Assembly (NCBI GenBank): GCA_036346405.1
Contig: CM070566.1
Location: 17,789,533 to 17,853,532, forward strand
From: Phyllostachys edulis
Taxonomy: Eukaryota; Streptophyta; Magnoliopsida; Poales; Poaceae
DNA length: 64,000 nt
Direction of reading: 5' to 3'
The notes beneath the pieces were generated by a model. That model worked only from the letters and a program-made list of their open reading frames with translations, ran no database searches and was not told the DNA's origin. The position numbers and the translations under genes are program-made. Below, piece after piece: positions 54,906-64,000 of the stretch (position 1 is the first letter of the stretch; every line of letters begins with the position of its first letter).

Positions 54906-55990
54906 GGTAATCACGTTATCTATCTCCTCTTTCAAGAATTGACTGGAAAGTGCTTGCAAATCATCAACTCTGGTCATTAAATCATCCAAGCTGAAGTACA
55001 TATGAGGCTTAGAAGTAACACAAATTCTGTTTTTACATGTATCCCAAAGAATTGCAGCCTTTTCATAGTGGTCAGTGAGGATTCAACCATCAGGTAGTGT
55101 CAGCTGAGTGATTGTATTTTTTCTGTATTTTTCTGAATCCATAGCATTAAAAATATTTGTGTTCTCATCACCAAATTTCATCCATCGTTTAGTACAACGC
55201 TTTTTCCAACTACTTTGCTTGTAATGCGACAACTGCAGAATATGCTTTTTTTTTAATAGTTTTCCTGAAATTCCACTCAGCCCTTGAAAGATTGTTGTGC
55301 TCTTCGAAGAAACAAATAACTTGATTGCAATGAGAGATCAAGTTAGACAGAGGGGTAATGTTTTTACTCCAGATTTTCAGGCACCTGGCGAAGAAACTTG
55401 AATTTGGCAGTACTTCTGGCAGCACTGTGATTAGCATTGTACTGATGATTCCAGGCAAAGTTGACTATCTCTTGAAAACCCTGATGGTCAATCCAAAAAA
55501 ATTCAAATATGAAAATTTTGGCCTTGGGAATAGTTGTTTGGATGGACACCACATATGGGATATGATCAGAAATGTATTTTGCAAGCGGTTTGACTAGTGT
55601 CTGGATAAATAGTAATCCAGTCTGAGGAAGTGAAAAACCAGTCCAGCTGTTATAGGAGGGGATTTTCCTGCTTATTGCTCCAGGTATATGATCTACCTTT
55701 GATTAGGATTTCAAAGAGGCCTAGATTGCTGACGACTTCATTAAAGATGAAAATATCATTGACATTTCCTCCTAGCCTATTACAATTTTCTGTTGATCAG
55801 TAAAAGTTGAAATCTCCCTAGAAAGCCAGTTTGTTCTATTAGGGATATGTAACTCATGCATCCAGTTAATGAATTCATCTTTGAGAGGACAGTCAGAGCA
55901 TAGGAGAAACCGTGAACGATAGTTCCCACAAAGATTGAGTTGCTCCACAGAACTAAAAGACATCCTTAGGCTCCATGAGAGGGTGAGAAA
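54906..55990 (-). pseudogene. LINE ORF2 fragment: endonuclease C-terminus and linker
   Basis: Minus strand from about 55930: NCNRLGGNVNDIFIFNEVVS, LGLFEILIKGRSYTWSNKQ and LDWFFTSSDW (apurinic-type endonuclease C-terminus), then through several stops to WKKRCTKRWMKFGDENTNIF, ITQLTLPDG and FLKEEIDNVI at about 54910. The next residues of the same ORF (DKATGP...) are at 51050, so MULE-2 separates them. The N-terminal endonuclease is missing. Confidence 0.88.
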
Positions 55991-56009
55991 ACAAATTTGT
56001 CAAATCTCC

Positions 56010-56160
56010 CAGGAGCACTGGTGGCACTTAAGGAGGAGTTAGCACCCAGGTTCGAGCCCGGGTGGGCAGGATGGTCAACGTCACACCCTGTCAACCAAGT
56101 AGCGCTCGGTTCTCTCTCCAAAGAGAGGACTGGGAGGTTGACATGTCTAGCAAATTTACA
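56010..56160 (+). mobile_element. Possible SINE-like segment
   Basis: A good pol III B box ggttcgagccc (about 56052) with a possible A box tggcacttaagg (about 56023). The A-B distance is short and no tail or target duplication was identified. Confidence 0.3.
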
Positions 56161-56179
56161 CTCTTAAACCTTTAAATTA

Positions 56180-57518
56180 GGGGGAATTGATATTTCGCCC
56201 TCTCCTTAGTTGGGATTTCAGAAAAATACCCTCCTTCCCGATATAATACATTTTTTGCCCCCCTCTTAGTCTATTTCTTCGGTTTTTGTCCTCTTTGCAT
56301 TATTTTATTCTTATCCGGCTGTTTCCCCGTTATATGGCACGCGAAATTACCCTATTACCCTCGATCAAGACAAACTCGCTCATCTAATCTCTCTCTCCCT
56401 TATCTTCCTCCCGGCCGAAACCCAGGCGTCTCATCGCCTTCCCCATCTTGCTTTTGGACTCCCCCAACACGCCTCCATGGACCTTGCTCCTCGGCTCCCA
56501 CCTCCTCCTGGCCGGCCTTTAATCTTTGCCATGCTGCTTGCCTGGCGGCCACCGCCTGGCTCCTCTCTGCTCGGCTTTGGCTCGCTTCTTCCCTTCCTGT
56601 TTTGCACCAACTCCAACTCCTCCTCCTCCATCGCCCGTCTCGCCTCGCCTCCAACTCCTCTTCCTCCACCACCCCACCAGCCAAGGTGGCGCCTTCTCCT
56701 CCACGCACTCAAGACGCCGCCAAGATCTCATGCACCGCCGTCGCCACGCCCTCCCCATCCTACCCCGCCATGGGCGCCGCCGAGCATAGCGTCTACAACT
56801 TCGTAGCCGGCCCGTCCACGCTCCCACTCTCCGTCCTCGAGAAGGCGCAAGCGGAGCTCGTCGACCACCTCGGCTCCGGCATGAGCATCATGGAGATGAG
56901 CCACCGCGGGAAGGAGTCGACGCACCTCTGTCTCACCCGGCCCCCTGCGGTCTCCTCCCGCGTCCACGCACCTCCTTTGCTCGGCCGGCCCGAGCTCGCC
57001 CGCGCCTTGGTTCATATTTTGCCTCGACCCGGTCCTCTCTGGTTCTTGCTTTGGCTGGAAGTTATTCTTGTGGGGATTATTTCTCTCTATTGTCTCGGTT
57101 GTAACGTGATTCCATCTTTTGTTTTTTGGTTCTTAGGGATTAATTCGTTCTCTGATATTAGATTTTTGGTTCTTGGATTGTTTCATTGATGTTCATGTAT
57201 GCATACTGATTGATGAGCATTCGTGTTTGAGTTGGGAAGGGTCCTGGGCGCTCGCCCCTGAGGCTGCGAGCTCGAAGGAGCACGCCATCGGTCATGGCGC
57301 TGTCTCGGTAGAGAAGGAGGCGGCGAGTGGATCGGGGAGGGTAAGTTGGTCATTTCGTATGGCCAAAACGTTGAAAACAGCCGGATATGATTAAAATAAT
57401 GCAAAGAGGGTAAAAACTGAAGAAATAGACTAAAGAGGGGGCAAAAAATGTATTAGATCGGGAATAGGGGTAAATTCTGAAAATGGATCTAAAGGAAGGG
57501 CAAATAACTAATTCCCCC
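56180..57518 (+). mobile_element. Pack-MULE carrying a phosphoserine aminotransferase fragment
   Basis: 1339 bp with inverted ends of about 180 bp starting gggggaatt (56180-56365 and 57336-57518), sharing taatacattttttgcccc and ctctttgcattatttta blocks. A perfect 9-bp target duplication tttaaatta (56171-56179, 57519-57527) is present. No transposase. The interior is GC-rich host-gene sequence. Confidence 0.95.
56602..56916 (+). pseudogene. Captured N-terminal fragment of phosphoserine aminotransferase (PSAT)
   Basis: The frame has a Ser/Pro-rich leader (SRLASNSSSSTTPPAKVAPS), plausible as a plastid transit peptide, then SVYNFVAGPSTLPLSVLEKA, QAELVDHLGSGMSIMEMSHRGKE. That is the conserved start of PSAT (VxNFxAGPxxLPxxVLxKAQxEL...GxSxMExSHRxKE), the enzyme that makes phosphoserine in plastid serine synthesis. 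Similarity ends at about 56916; the PLP-lysine domain and everything after are absent. Full proteins are about 420 residues, so at most about 105 remain. The frame stays open to 57189 with unrelated sequence, so a chimeric peptide is possible. Confidence 0.92.
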
Positions 57519-57527
57519 TTTAAATTA

Positions 57528-58140
57528 TGGGACTGTCTATTCATAAGGTGACTGATTTTTTTTTAAGTATAAGTCACATTTTTCATCCATTAGATCAATA
57601 TTCAATCATATGACGCACCAATCTTTATACAAATTCAATGGTCACAACAAGTGACTTAAACTTAAGAAAATTTTAGACAACTTGAAAATAGCAAGACTGT
57701 TAAATTATAGGTAGTGCTTATAGCTTGAGTAGTTGAGTCGAACTTAGTTGAGCACGTAGCGAGGCATTAAAATAACTCGTTATTGCAATTCGTTATGTAC
57801 CGCACAGTACAAAGCTTTGTAGCAAGCTACAATCTAAACTGAGGTTGAACAATTCAGGTTACTTGCTGCGCACTATGCAGCTCGTGAGATATTCTCAGGT
57901 TCTGATTTCACTAGCTCGGGGGCTATTTGGGTCTGAATCCACCTAACAAAGCGTGCTCACTCACTCTCTTCAAATGGAGAGATTCATCTCAGTTCAAATT
58001 TGTAAATTACGCATATGACAATATTGCCAGAAGGCTCTGCTGGTAACACTAGTATTACAGTATCCAATTATCCATGCAGCTTTTAGGCTCCGATAGGCTC
58101 TCTGTGACCATGATCACTTAACTTGCTAATTGAATGCCTT
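57528..58140. other. Spacer, no feature seen
   Basis: About 600 AT-rich bases. A weak inverted pair (taagtcac / gtgactta, about 57570 and 57650) may be a degraded MITE. Confidence 0.45.
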
Positions 58141-58143
58141 CAG

Positions 58144-58305
58144 TGTAATACTAGAAGCAGAGTACCACATCGATCTGTTTCAATTGTCGTACTATGGAAG
58201 AATATTTATCTTCCCTTCAATGTAAAACTAGAAGCAGAGTGCCGTATTGATCTGTCTCAAGAGGAGAATATTTATCTTCTCCTCAATGTAAAACCGGAAG
58301 CACAA
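58144..58305. repeat. Diverged tandem repeat, about 2.3 units of 66-77 bp
   Basis: tgtaa(t/a)actagaagcagag starts units at about 58144 and 58221, with a partial third at about 58287. Each contains an agaatatttatctt block. Confidence 0.75.
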
Positions 58306-58483
58306 TGCAATGTTTATTTTAGCTCCCATCGTTGTTACCCATGTCACTGATGCTAACACAGTCCTTGTTCTGTCACATTTAGTTGCTTATACAGTACTCT
58401 ATTTGCTTTTAGATGACGAAGTTTATGCTAAAAGATTTTGAAAGCGACTAACAAGAAGATCTTTGTCAGCCATTTAACTCTAA

Positions 58484-58554
58484 CAAGTTTTTTTTCGCGA
58501 ACACGCAAAATATTTGAGCGTAATTCCATTAAGAAAGAAACAAGGAAGTTTTTG
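58484..58554 (-). other. Possible LINE 3' tail at the helicase truncation
   Basis: On the minus strand about 65 bases ending gtgttcgcgaaaaaaaa look like the end and poly(A) of a retroposon, placed exactly where helicase similarity stops. No target duplication was found. Confidence 0.3.
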
Positions 58555-60224
58555 CTCTTTCACGTAAGTATGCAGGGTCTTGATAGTTTGACAGAAAATT
58601 AGTGTAGGTAGCTGAAATGATTGCAGCCACTCTGTCACTATTGGTTCGAATAAGGTCATCTGGTATATCAATCCAAGTACTGTCAAAATCACCTTCACGC
58701 GAAGTAGTTGGTAACTTTCCATCTCCAAGATCTAGAATCCCTCTACCGAAAATCGATTCGGTATTTTATTGGTTTATTTGCGTAGTCTGGTTACTAATTC
58801 GCATATTGATTGTTACTTCTAAGACTTTCAGTGTATTCCAAAGCGGAGAATTAGTTATTGTAGCGTCTATAATCTGCGACCAAGTCCCTCCCTTAATAAC
58901 CGATAATATTTGTCTAAGATCACCTTCTAGCACAATAACCTTACCACCGAACAGAATAAATGTAATAGAAGGGTCGTCAACCGATAAAAGGTCACAAAAA
59001 GTTCTATCCAAAGACTCAAAACATTTTTTTTTGTCATCAAAGCTTCGTCCCAAATAATCAAGGAAGTCTTTGTAATAAGTTCAGCAAGCATCAAACCTCT
59101 TTTTGTGTCGCAAACAGTGCTTTCATTTACTTCTAGAGGTATTTTGAAATGGGAATGAGCCGTTCTTCCTCCCGGCGAGAGAAGAGAAGCAACACCCGAC
59201 AATGCAACAGTTCGTACGATTTTTTTTCGGATCATAGAAAAGCAACAATTGTATTCCAAAGATTAGTTTTTGTAGTTCCGCCGTAACCCGGTACAAAAAA
59301 ACCCCGGGTAAACCACTAAGGACACAACTAACAATAGACATATAGGCAAATCTCTGATCAGCATTAAGTTGAGAAAATAGGGAAGGCGCCTCATGCTGAA
59401 GCTGACCAACATCATAAGATAGCTTTTCATGAATTAGTTTATTTTCGAGAACCCTTTCTGTGTCACAAGTTTTTTTTTTTGGCAGATCATAGGCATCTAT
59501 ACTTGTTCCATTTCTGTTGAATACGATTGCAAGTTCCTCAAGAAGCATGATATGAAGAATCATGAGAGGCACTACATAATTAGGATTTTGTAGTGCAAGT
59601 CTAGTACGGTATTGTAAATCATCTGCAAGGTCATTCCAGTACTCAGCAAAGAATTTGTTTTCGTCCTTAACATGACAGAAGATAAGTATATTAATGAAAA
59701 GCTGCCTAAGCTGTGGGCCGCTAGTAGAACATAAAGCTTCGTCCAATGCATGGTACCATTCATTATCGTCACCAAGTAATCCTCTTGCAGCACACGCTTG
59801 TTTGAAAGTGTCAAAAACCGTGTTGTTATACGACCTAACATCGGCGTAGCATGTAGTGCCTCTAATAATCATAAGAAGCATTCTTAGGTAATAGAGCTCA
59901 CCGCTTGAAGGATGAACGTAACAAAGGCGACCTATTTTACGTCCTCTTTTTCGATCCTCCCATGATCTAGCACCGCTGTCCCACGACCACTCACTTGGGA
60001 ACTCACGATAGGTCAATGACTGAGCTCGTGGATTACACTGATTAACTCCGAACAACTCAGTCAACATCATTCATTTAAGGAAATTGTTAAGACACAATAC
60101 TCGCTAGACTCGAAGCGTAGTTGAACCGAACAAAATTCATGTTCAGCGTATGAACTGGGGGACGCTTTACTGAAGGGGTTTTACTATGGATGTCATAACC
60201 ATAGATCCTCCAAAGCGCATCTTG
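58555..60224 (-). pseudogene. Helitron helicase (Pif1-like) domain, decayed
   Basis: Minus strand: QDALWRIYGYDIHSKTPSV (about 60220-60165), TMLTELFGVNQCNPRAQSLT, LRMLLMIIRGTTCYADVRSY, then Pif1 helicase motifs. The Walker A position reads SGLPGVFLYRV where GGTGKTFLYRA is usual, so the Gly-Lys-Thr is lost. VASLLSPGGRTAHSHFKIPL, LIIWDEALM (Walker B), FGGKVIVLEGDLRQILSV and NSPLWNTLKVLEVTINMRI follow, then IPDDLIRTNSDRVAAIISAT. Similarity ends abruptly at about 58555 (YLRERAK), well before the usual C-terminus. Frames change repeatedly. Confidence 0.92.
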
Positions 60225-60735
<511 letters not shown>

Positions 60736-62890
60736 CACTCTATATACTCTTTGATCTCATCTATAAAAGGATTATTAGTATCACCATTACCGTCAGTGGT
60801 TGAACGAATCTTTTCAAAGAACATTTTTGACTGGTCAGGCCCTTTAGTAATGTATTTAAATAAGTACTTTAAAAGCTTTGTTTTGTTGCACCATTCAACA
60901 TTTATATGAGCCTTATACTTTTTAAGGAGAGGCATGTTGTAAGGGACAACCCATCTATTGTCAAGACGAAAACCATTTTTTATGTTGTATCGGCTGTTAT
61001 CGAGACATCTATAGATAGGAAAGCCATTAGCATCGATAGTGGTTTCTTGTTGGAATTTTTTTAGGTAATGTTTAGAGCAAGCACCATTTTTCATATACAC
61101 ACATCTTTCGTTAAGATTTCCACATGGGCCATACATCATGAATTCGTTAACCAAAGCATAGCCTAAATGATCTGAAACAGGGTCTGGAATCTCAGAACTT
61201 ATAAAAGAATCAATGGGAGTTGGGTTAACCTCCCTGTCGGCACCCGCTAACCACGCAAGTATATGGGCATGCGGCAGCCCTCGCTTCTGGAACTCTACAG
61301 CGTGCAGAGCTGTAAGGGGGATGCACAAACTTGATGAACACAAATAAAAATGCACAAACTTGATGATCACAAATAAAAGGGAATGCACGTAACATAAAAA
61401 CTAAGATAGTGCTAAAGACAACGGAAACAACTAACCTGCTTTTACGGGTCCAAAAGAACACCCTTCTGTTATGTTGGTAAGGTACTTGTTCAGTTTCATG
61501 TGATATAGTCTAACGGCGATATTAGGTCTATCTGTTGGTATTTGGTCAGGCTCAAGCAAAAGTGCTTCGTTTATCTCAGGCCATTTAGGATAACTTGTAA
61601 AAGTTGTAAATAGGTCAGGCGGGCTATGAACACGACAAATCACTATGGCATCTTGGTAGTTTTCTTGCGTGTAATGGCGACCACCAGTAAAGCTCGAAGG
61701 AAGAATGTTTTTTTGCTTATAGTATTCACGTATAAGCAACCTGAGCTAACAGCATCTGTGGTACCTTGGAAATGCTCGGCTCTAAACTGATCTTGTCATC
61801 TCATAATGAACGCTAACCTACACTCATCAATGCACACTCTAGCATCTACTTTAATCTGAGAAGGCAGTAGTGCACAGCATAAATATGGATTGCAGTTGTT
61901 TTTTCTGTAATGGCAGAAGTAGCAGTAATAATCCTGCATGGTCATTTTAGCAAGAGTGTTTGGATTCGTTAAGTCGACGGAGTTAAACAAAACGCCTAAC
62001 TGGATCCCACGATCATCATGTGGAAATAGAAGAGGGTACTGCAGCGCCATAAAAACAGGGTGTAGAGAAGAAATTTGGTGCAAGCTAGACGATCTATCAT
62101 GCACAACTATATCACGTGAGGGAGTCTCTATCGAGAAATCGGTCATCAGCAAAGCAGCAAGCTGATTGACCACTGGTAAATCGTACCGAGTACTATCAAT
62201 ATCGCTGGGGGCAACAATCTAAATAGCTACACGTTCATCTTCATAGCCGAGCAAACGATCTCTGGCAATCCTGAACTACTGAACTAAAGGATTAAATTCA
62301 TCAAGCATATATATAAGGCCAGCTACTATGTCAGGGTCTAGGATCCCTTCTGCGCTATCAGACGGGTTTAAAGCATTTATTCTATTAGCGACTTCGTTAT
62401 CTGTGTCATAAACATAAAGTTCAGCAAACTTTGGAGCATAGCCTAGACTCGGCAACAAAGATCCTATACGATGATGGATCTAGCCATTGATTCTAAATAT
62501 TTGGGGGCCACGACCCGCATTTAATGAGTGATCTATAGTGGCTCACATAGAAGTGAACACAAAGAGACAATTGTATTGACAGATCTTTCGTAGAAATGCC
62601 TTGGACCGATTGACACCATCGAACTTCGTCAAATTAGCTAGGAACAATGGTGGTTTTCTAAAAGGCGGAATCTTAACCTTACCACCCTTACAACAAAGGT
62701 TATAGACAACGCCTCTGTATCTAACTGATGTCTGGTTTCTAACTCTCTTGGAACCAAAAGGAAGCACGACAATTGGTACACTCGTATTCTGGCAGGCCAT
62801 AGTATGATCTCCCTGAGTACGTAGCTGCGCAGAAGTAGTAATGTAGACGACCAGAAGCAGACAAATAGCAAAGTATAAGAACACCGACAC
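60736..62890 (-). pseudogene. Helitron Rep (HUH) and N-terminal domain, decayed
   Basis: Minus strand from 62890: CCKGGKVKIPPFRKPPLFLA, FDGVNRSKAFLRKI, NAGRGPQIFRING, LLPSLGYAPKFAELYVYD, RDIVVHDRS and SSLHPVFMALQYPLLFPHD (Helitron N-terminal domain), then YQDAIVICRVHSPPDLFTTF and YPKWPEI. An intron with GTTAGT donor and TTACAG acceptor (about 61434-61313) precedes FQKRGLPHAHILAW, the HUH motif (61263-61271), and NVEWCNKTKLLKYLFKYITK with the two Tyr of the Rep active site. Rep nicks and joins DNA in rolling-circle transposition. Stops occur at about 62457-62480, 62280, 62220 and 61745. Upstream exons probably continue beyond 62890. Confidence 0.92.
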
Positions 62891-62962
62891 AAAGGACGAC
62901 CATACACGCGCGACGTACCTTTAAGCGACTCAATATATTCTGTCGGTAAGTGTGACAAGGTA

Positions 62963-63216
62963 CTCCCTCTGTTCTTTTTTACTTGACGTTTTTGACTTTT
63001 TGCGTCTTGAGATGCAACTTTGACCGTTACTTTTTATAACTTTACATTAAGATGTAGTAATAAAATTATAATATTATGATAGTATTTTTAACGACAAATC
63101 TAATGATATAATTTTTATGTAGTTAATCTAGATAGTTTTAAATCTATTGGTAGCCAAACTTTATAAAGTTTGACCACACGAATTCTAAGAAGTCAAGTAA
63201 AAAAGAACGGAGGAAG
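62963..63216. mobile_element. Stowaway-type MITE
   Basis: 254 bp flanked by TA (62961-62962, 63217-63218). The ends ctccctctgttcttttttac and, reversed, cttcctccgttcttttttac are near-perfect inverted repeats of the grass Stowaway consensus. It lies just upstream of the Helitron coding region. Confidence 0.92.
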
Positions 63217-63218
63217 TA

Positions 63219-64000
63219 GTAGCTAAAGAGAGGTCAGCAGAATGGTCAAAAAAGATGGAAGAGAGAGCGTAAAGAACGAAGAAAGAGCACTAATGCAATA
63301 AAGACAAGGTAAGACTGAAACAGAGTGAAACAGCAACGGGAAGAACTAAAGATAAAAGTAAATCAAAACAACAGGTATTCACCTGGATGGTTAGATTGAC
63401 GAAAACTTAGTTTAAGCCCATGTCTGGCACGATTTTGTGCTGCAGCAGTTGGACTCACAATAGAGAAATAACCATCCCCTGCTAGCGAAAACCCATAAAC
63501 TTAGCATGGGAGGCGGGAAGAAAATTGGGGAATGCAAGCAACAAACAACGCATTTAGCAAGACATACTCTTCTCTTGCACGCAAGCGCAGACCTACATAT
63601 GTCTGGGTCGTCATCTTAATAAGAGGTTATGAATAATTACGTGCTAAACAATAAAATTCGGAAACGTGGACTAAGAGGACGGAGCAAGCATAACAGAGGC
63701 ACGTGCAACAAAATTGGGTAGACTAAAGAGCTTAGACGCGATATCTATAGAGCAGGACTGTCAGATAAGGATGTGCTAGTAATAAAAGCAGGGTAGCAAA
63801 TTACCTAAAGCAAGTTTTGCTATAAGGACCTCCCTAGAACGAATAGGAAGACGGCGTGGCATACGGCCTACTTGTGCTCTAAAAATAGATGACTTACATG
63901 ACTCTGGTCGCGAGTCACGCGGGAAATAGAAGAAAGAAACTTAAAGAACGATTATTCGGTAACCATTATAAAAGAGAGAAGTAACAAAGCAGAGGTGTAT
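63219..64000 (-). other. Possible upstream exons or leader of the Helitron gene
   Basis: On the minus strand two short open stretches end at donor-like sites: QNRARHGLKLSFRQSNHP before GTGAAT (about 63383) and MPRRLPIRSREVLIAKLAL before GTAATT (about 63806). They could be N-terminal exons of the Helitron protein, but I cannot match them to a known motif. No Helitron end (TC start) was recognised. Confidence 0.3.

Noticed and set aside
57560..57670. Weak inverted repeat around taagtcac / gtgactta
   Set aside because: Arms are too short and imperfect to support a MITE call, and no target duplication was seen.
58617..59057. Plus-strand 146-codon frame
   Set aside because: Antisense shadow of the Helitron helicase, which shows clear motifs on the minus strand.

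Overview
The window looks like plant nuclear DNA, most likely from a grass (Poaceae). Evidence is the mix of Copia and Gypsy LTR retrotransposons, three Stowaway-type MITEs, Mutator-like elements (one a Pack-MULE), CACTA, hAT, Helitron and LINE remnants, a CC-NB-ARC-LRR resistance-gene relic, and GC-rich gene fragments beside AT-rich intergenic DNA. The species cannot be fixed from the sequence. I see no intact host gene; almost everything is a transposable element or a gene piece broken or carried by one.

Layout. 1-905: Copia pol tail (-). 1440-7708: a palindromic DNA element split by a complete Copia element with 126-bp LTRs (1979-7492, TSD cttaa). 8038-20011: a CC-NB-ARC-LRR gene relic (+) in three pieces (8038-8298, 13776-14726, 19284-20011). 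A GC-rich Copia element with paired LTRs (8715-13775) lies between the first two pieces, and a 4.6-kb gap with a Stowaway MITE and a hAT element (17065-17852) lies between the last two. 20608-25235: 5'-truncated Gypsy chromovirus (+) with a 2.1-kb LTR. 25236-35860: a tangle of Gypsy pieces on the minus strand. 35990-38670: Copia gag-PR-INT with its 5' LTR (-), abutting the 3' half of a serpin gene (38671-39252, +).

39529-47049: a 7.5-kb Mutator-like element (MULE-1) with about 250-bp TIRs and a 9-bp TSD. It carries a decayed mudrA-type transposase and, downstream on the same strand, a second gene with a GRF-like zinc finger and a tandemly triplicated 129-bp exon. 49770-55990: a LINE (-) split by a second MULE (MULE-2, 51080-54905) that carries a piece of the same GRF-like gene; MULE-2 is split by a CACTA element (51338-53858), which in turn contains a (TA)n-flanked foldback element. 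56180-57518: a Pack-MULE with an N-terminal fragment of phosphoserine aminotransferase. 58555-62890: a decayed Helitron Rep/helicase gene (-) interrupted by another (TA)n-flanked inverted-repeat insertion. A Stowaway MITE lies at 62963-63216.

The most interesting pattern is the GRF-like zinc-finger gene found in two MULEs with different termini. In both it points toward the nearer TIR, and in both its C-terminal part is built from short repeated exons. A phased array of small hairpins (about 45005-45285) inside MULE-1 is the least explained structure. All calls come from reading the sequence; no database search was run.
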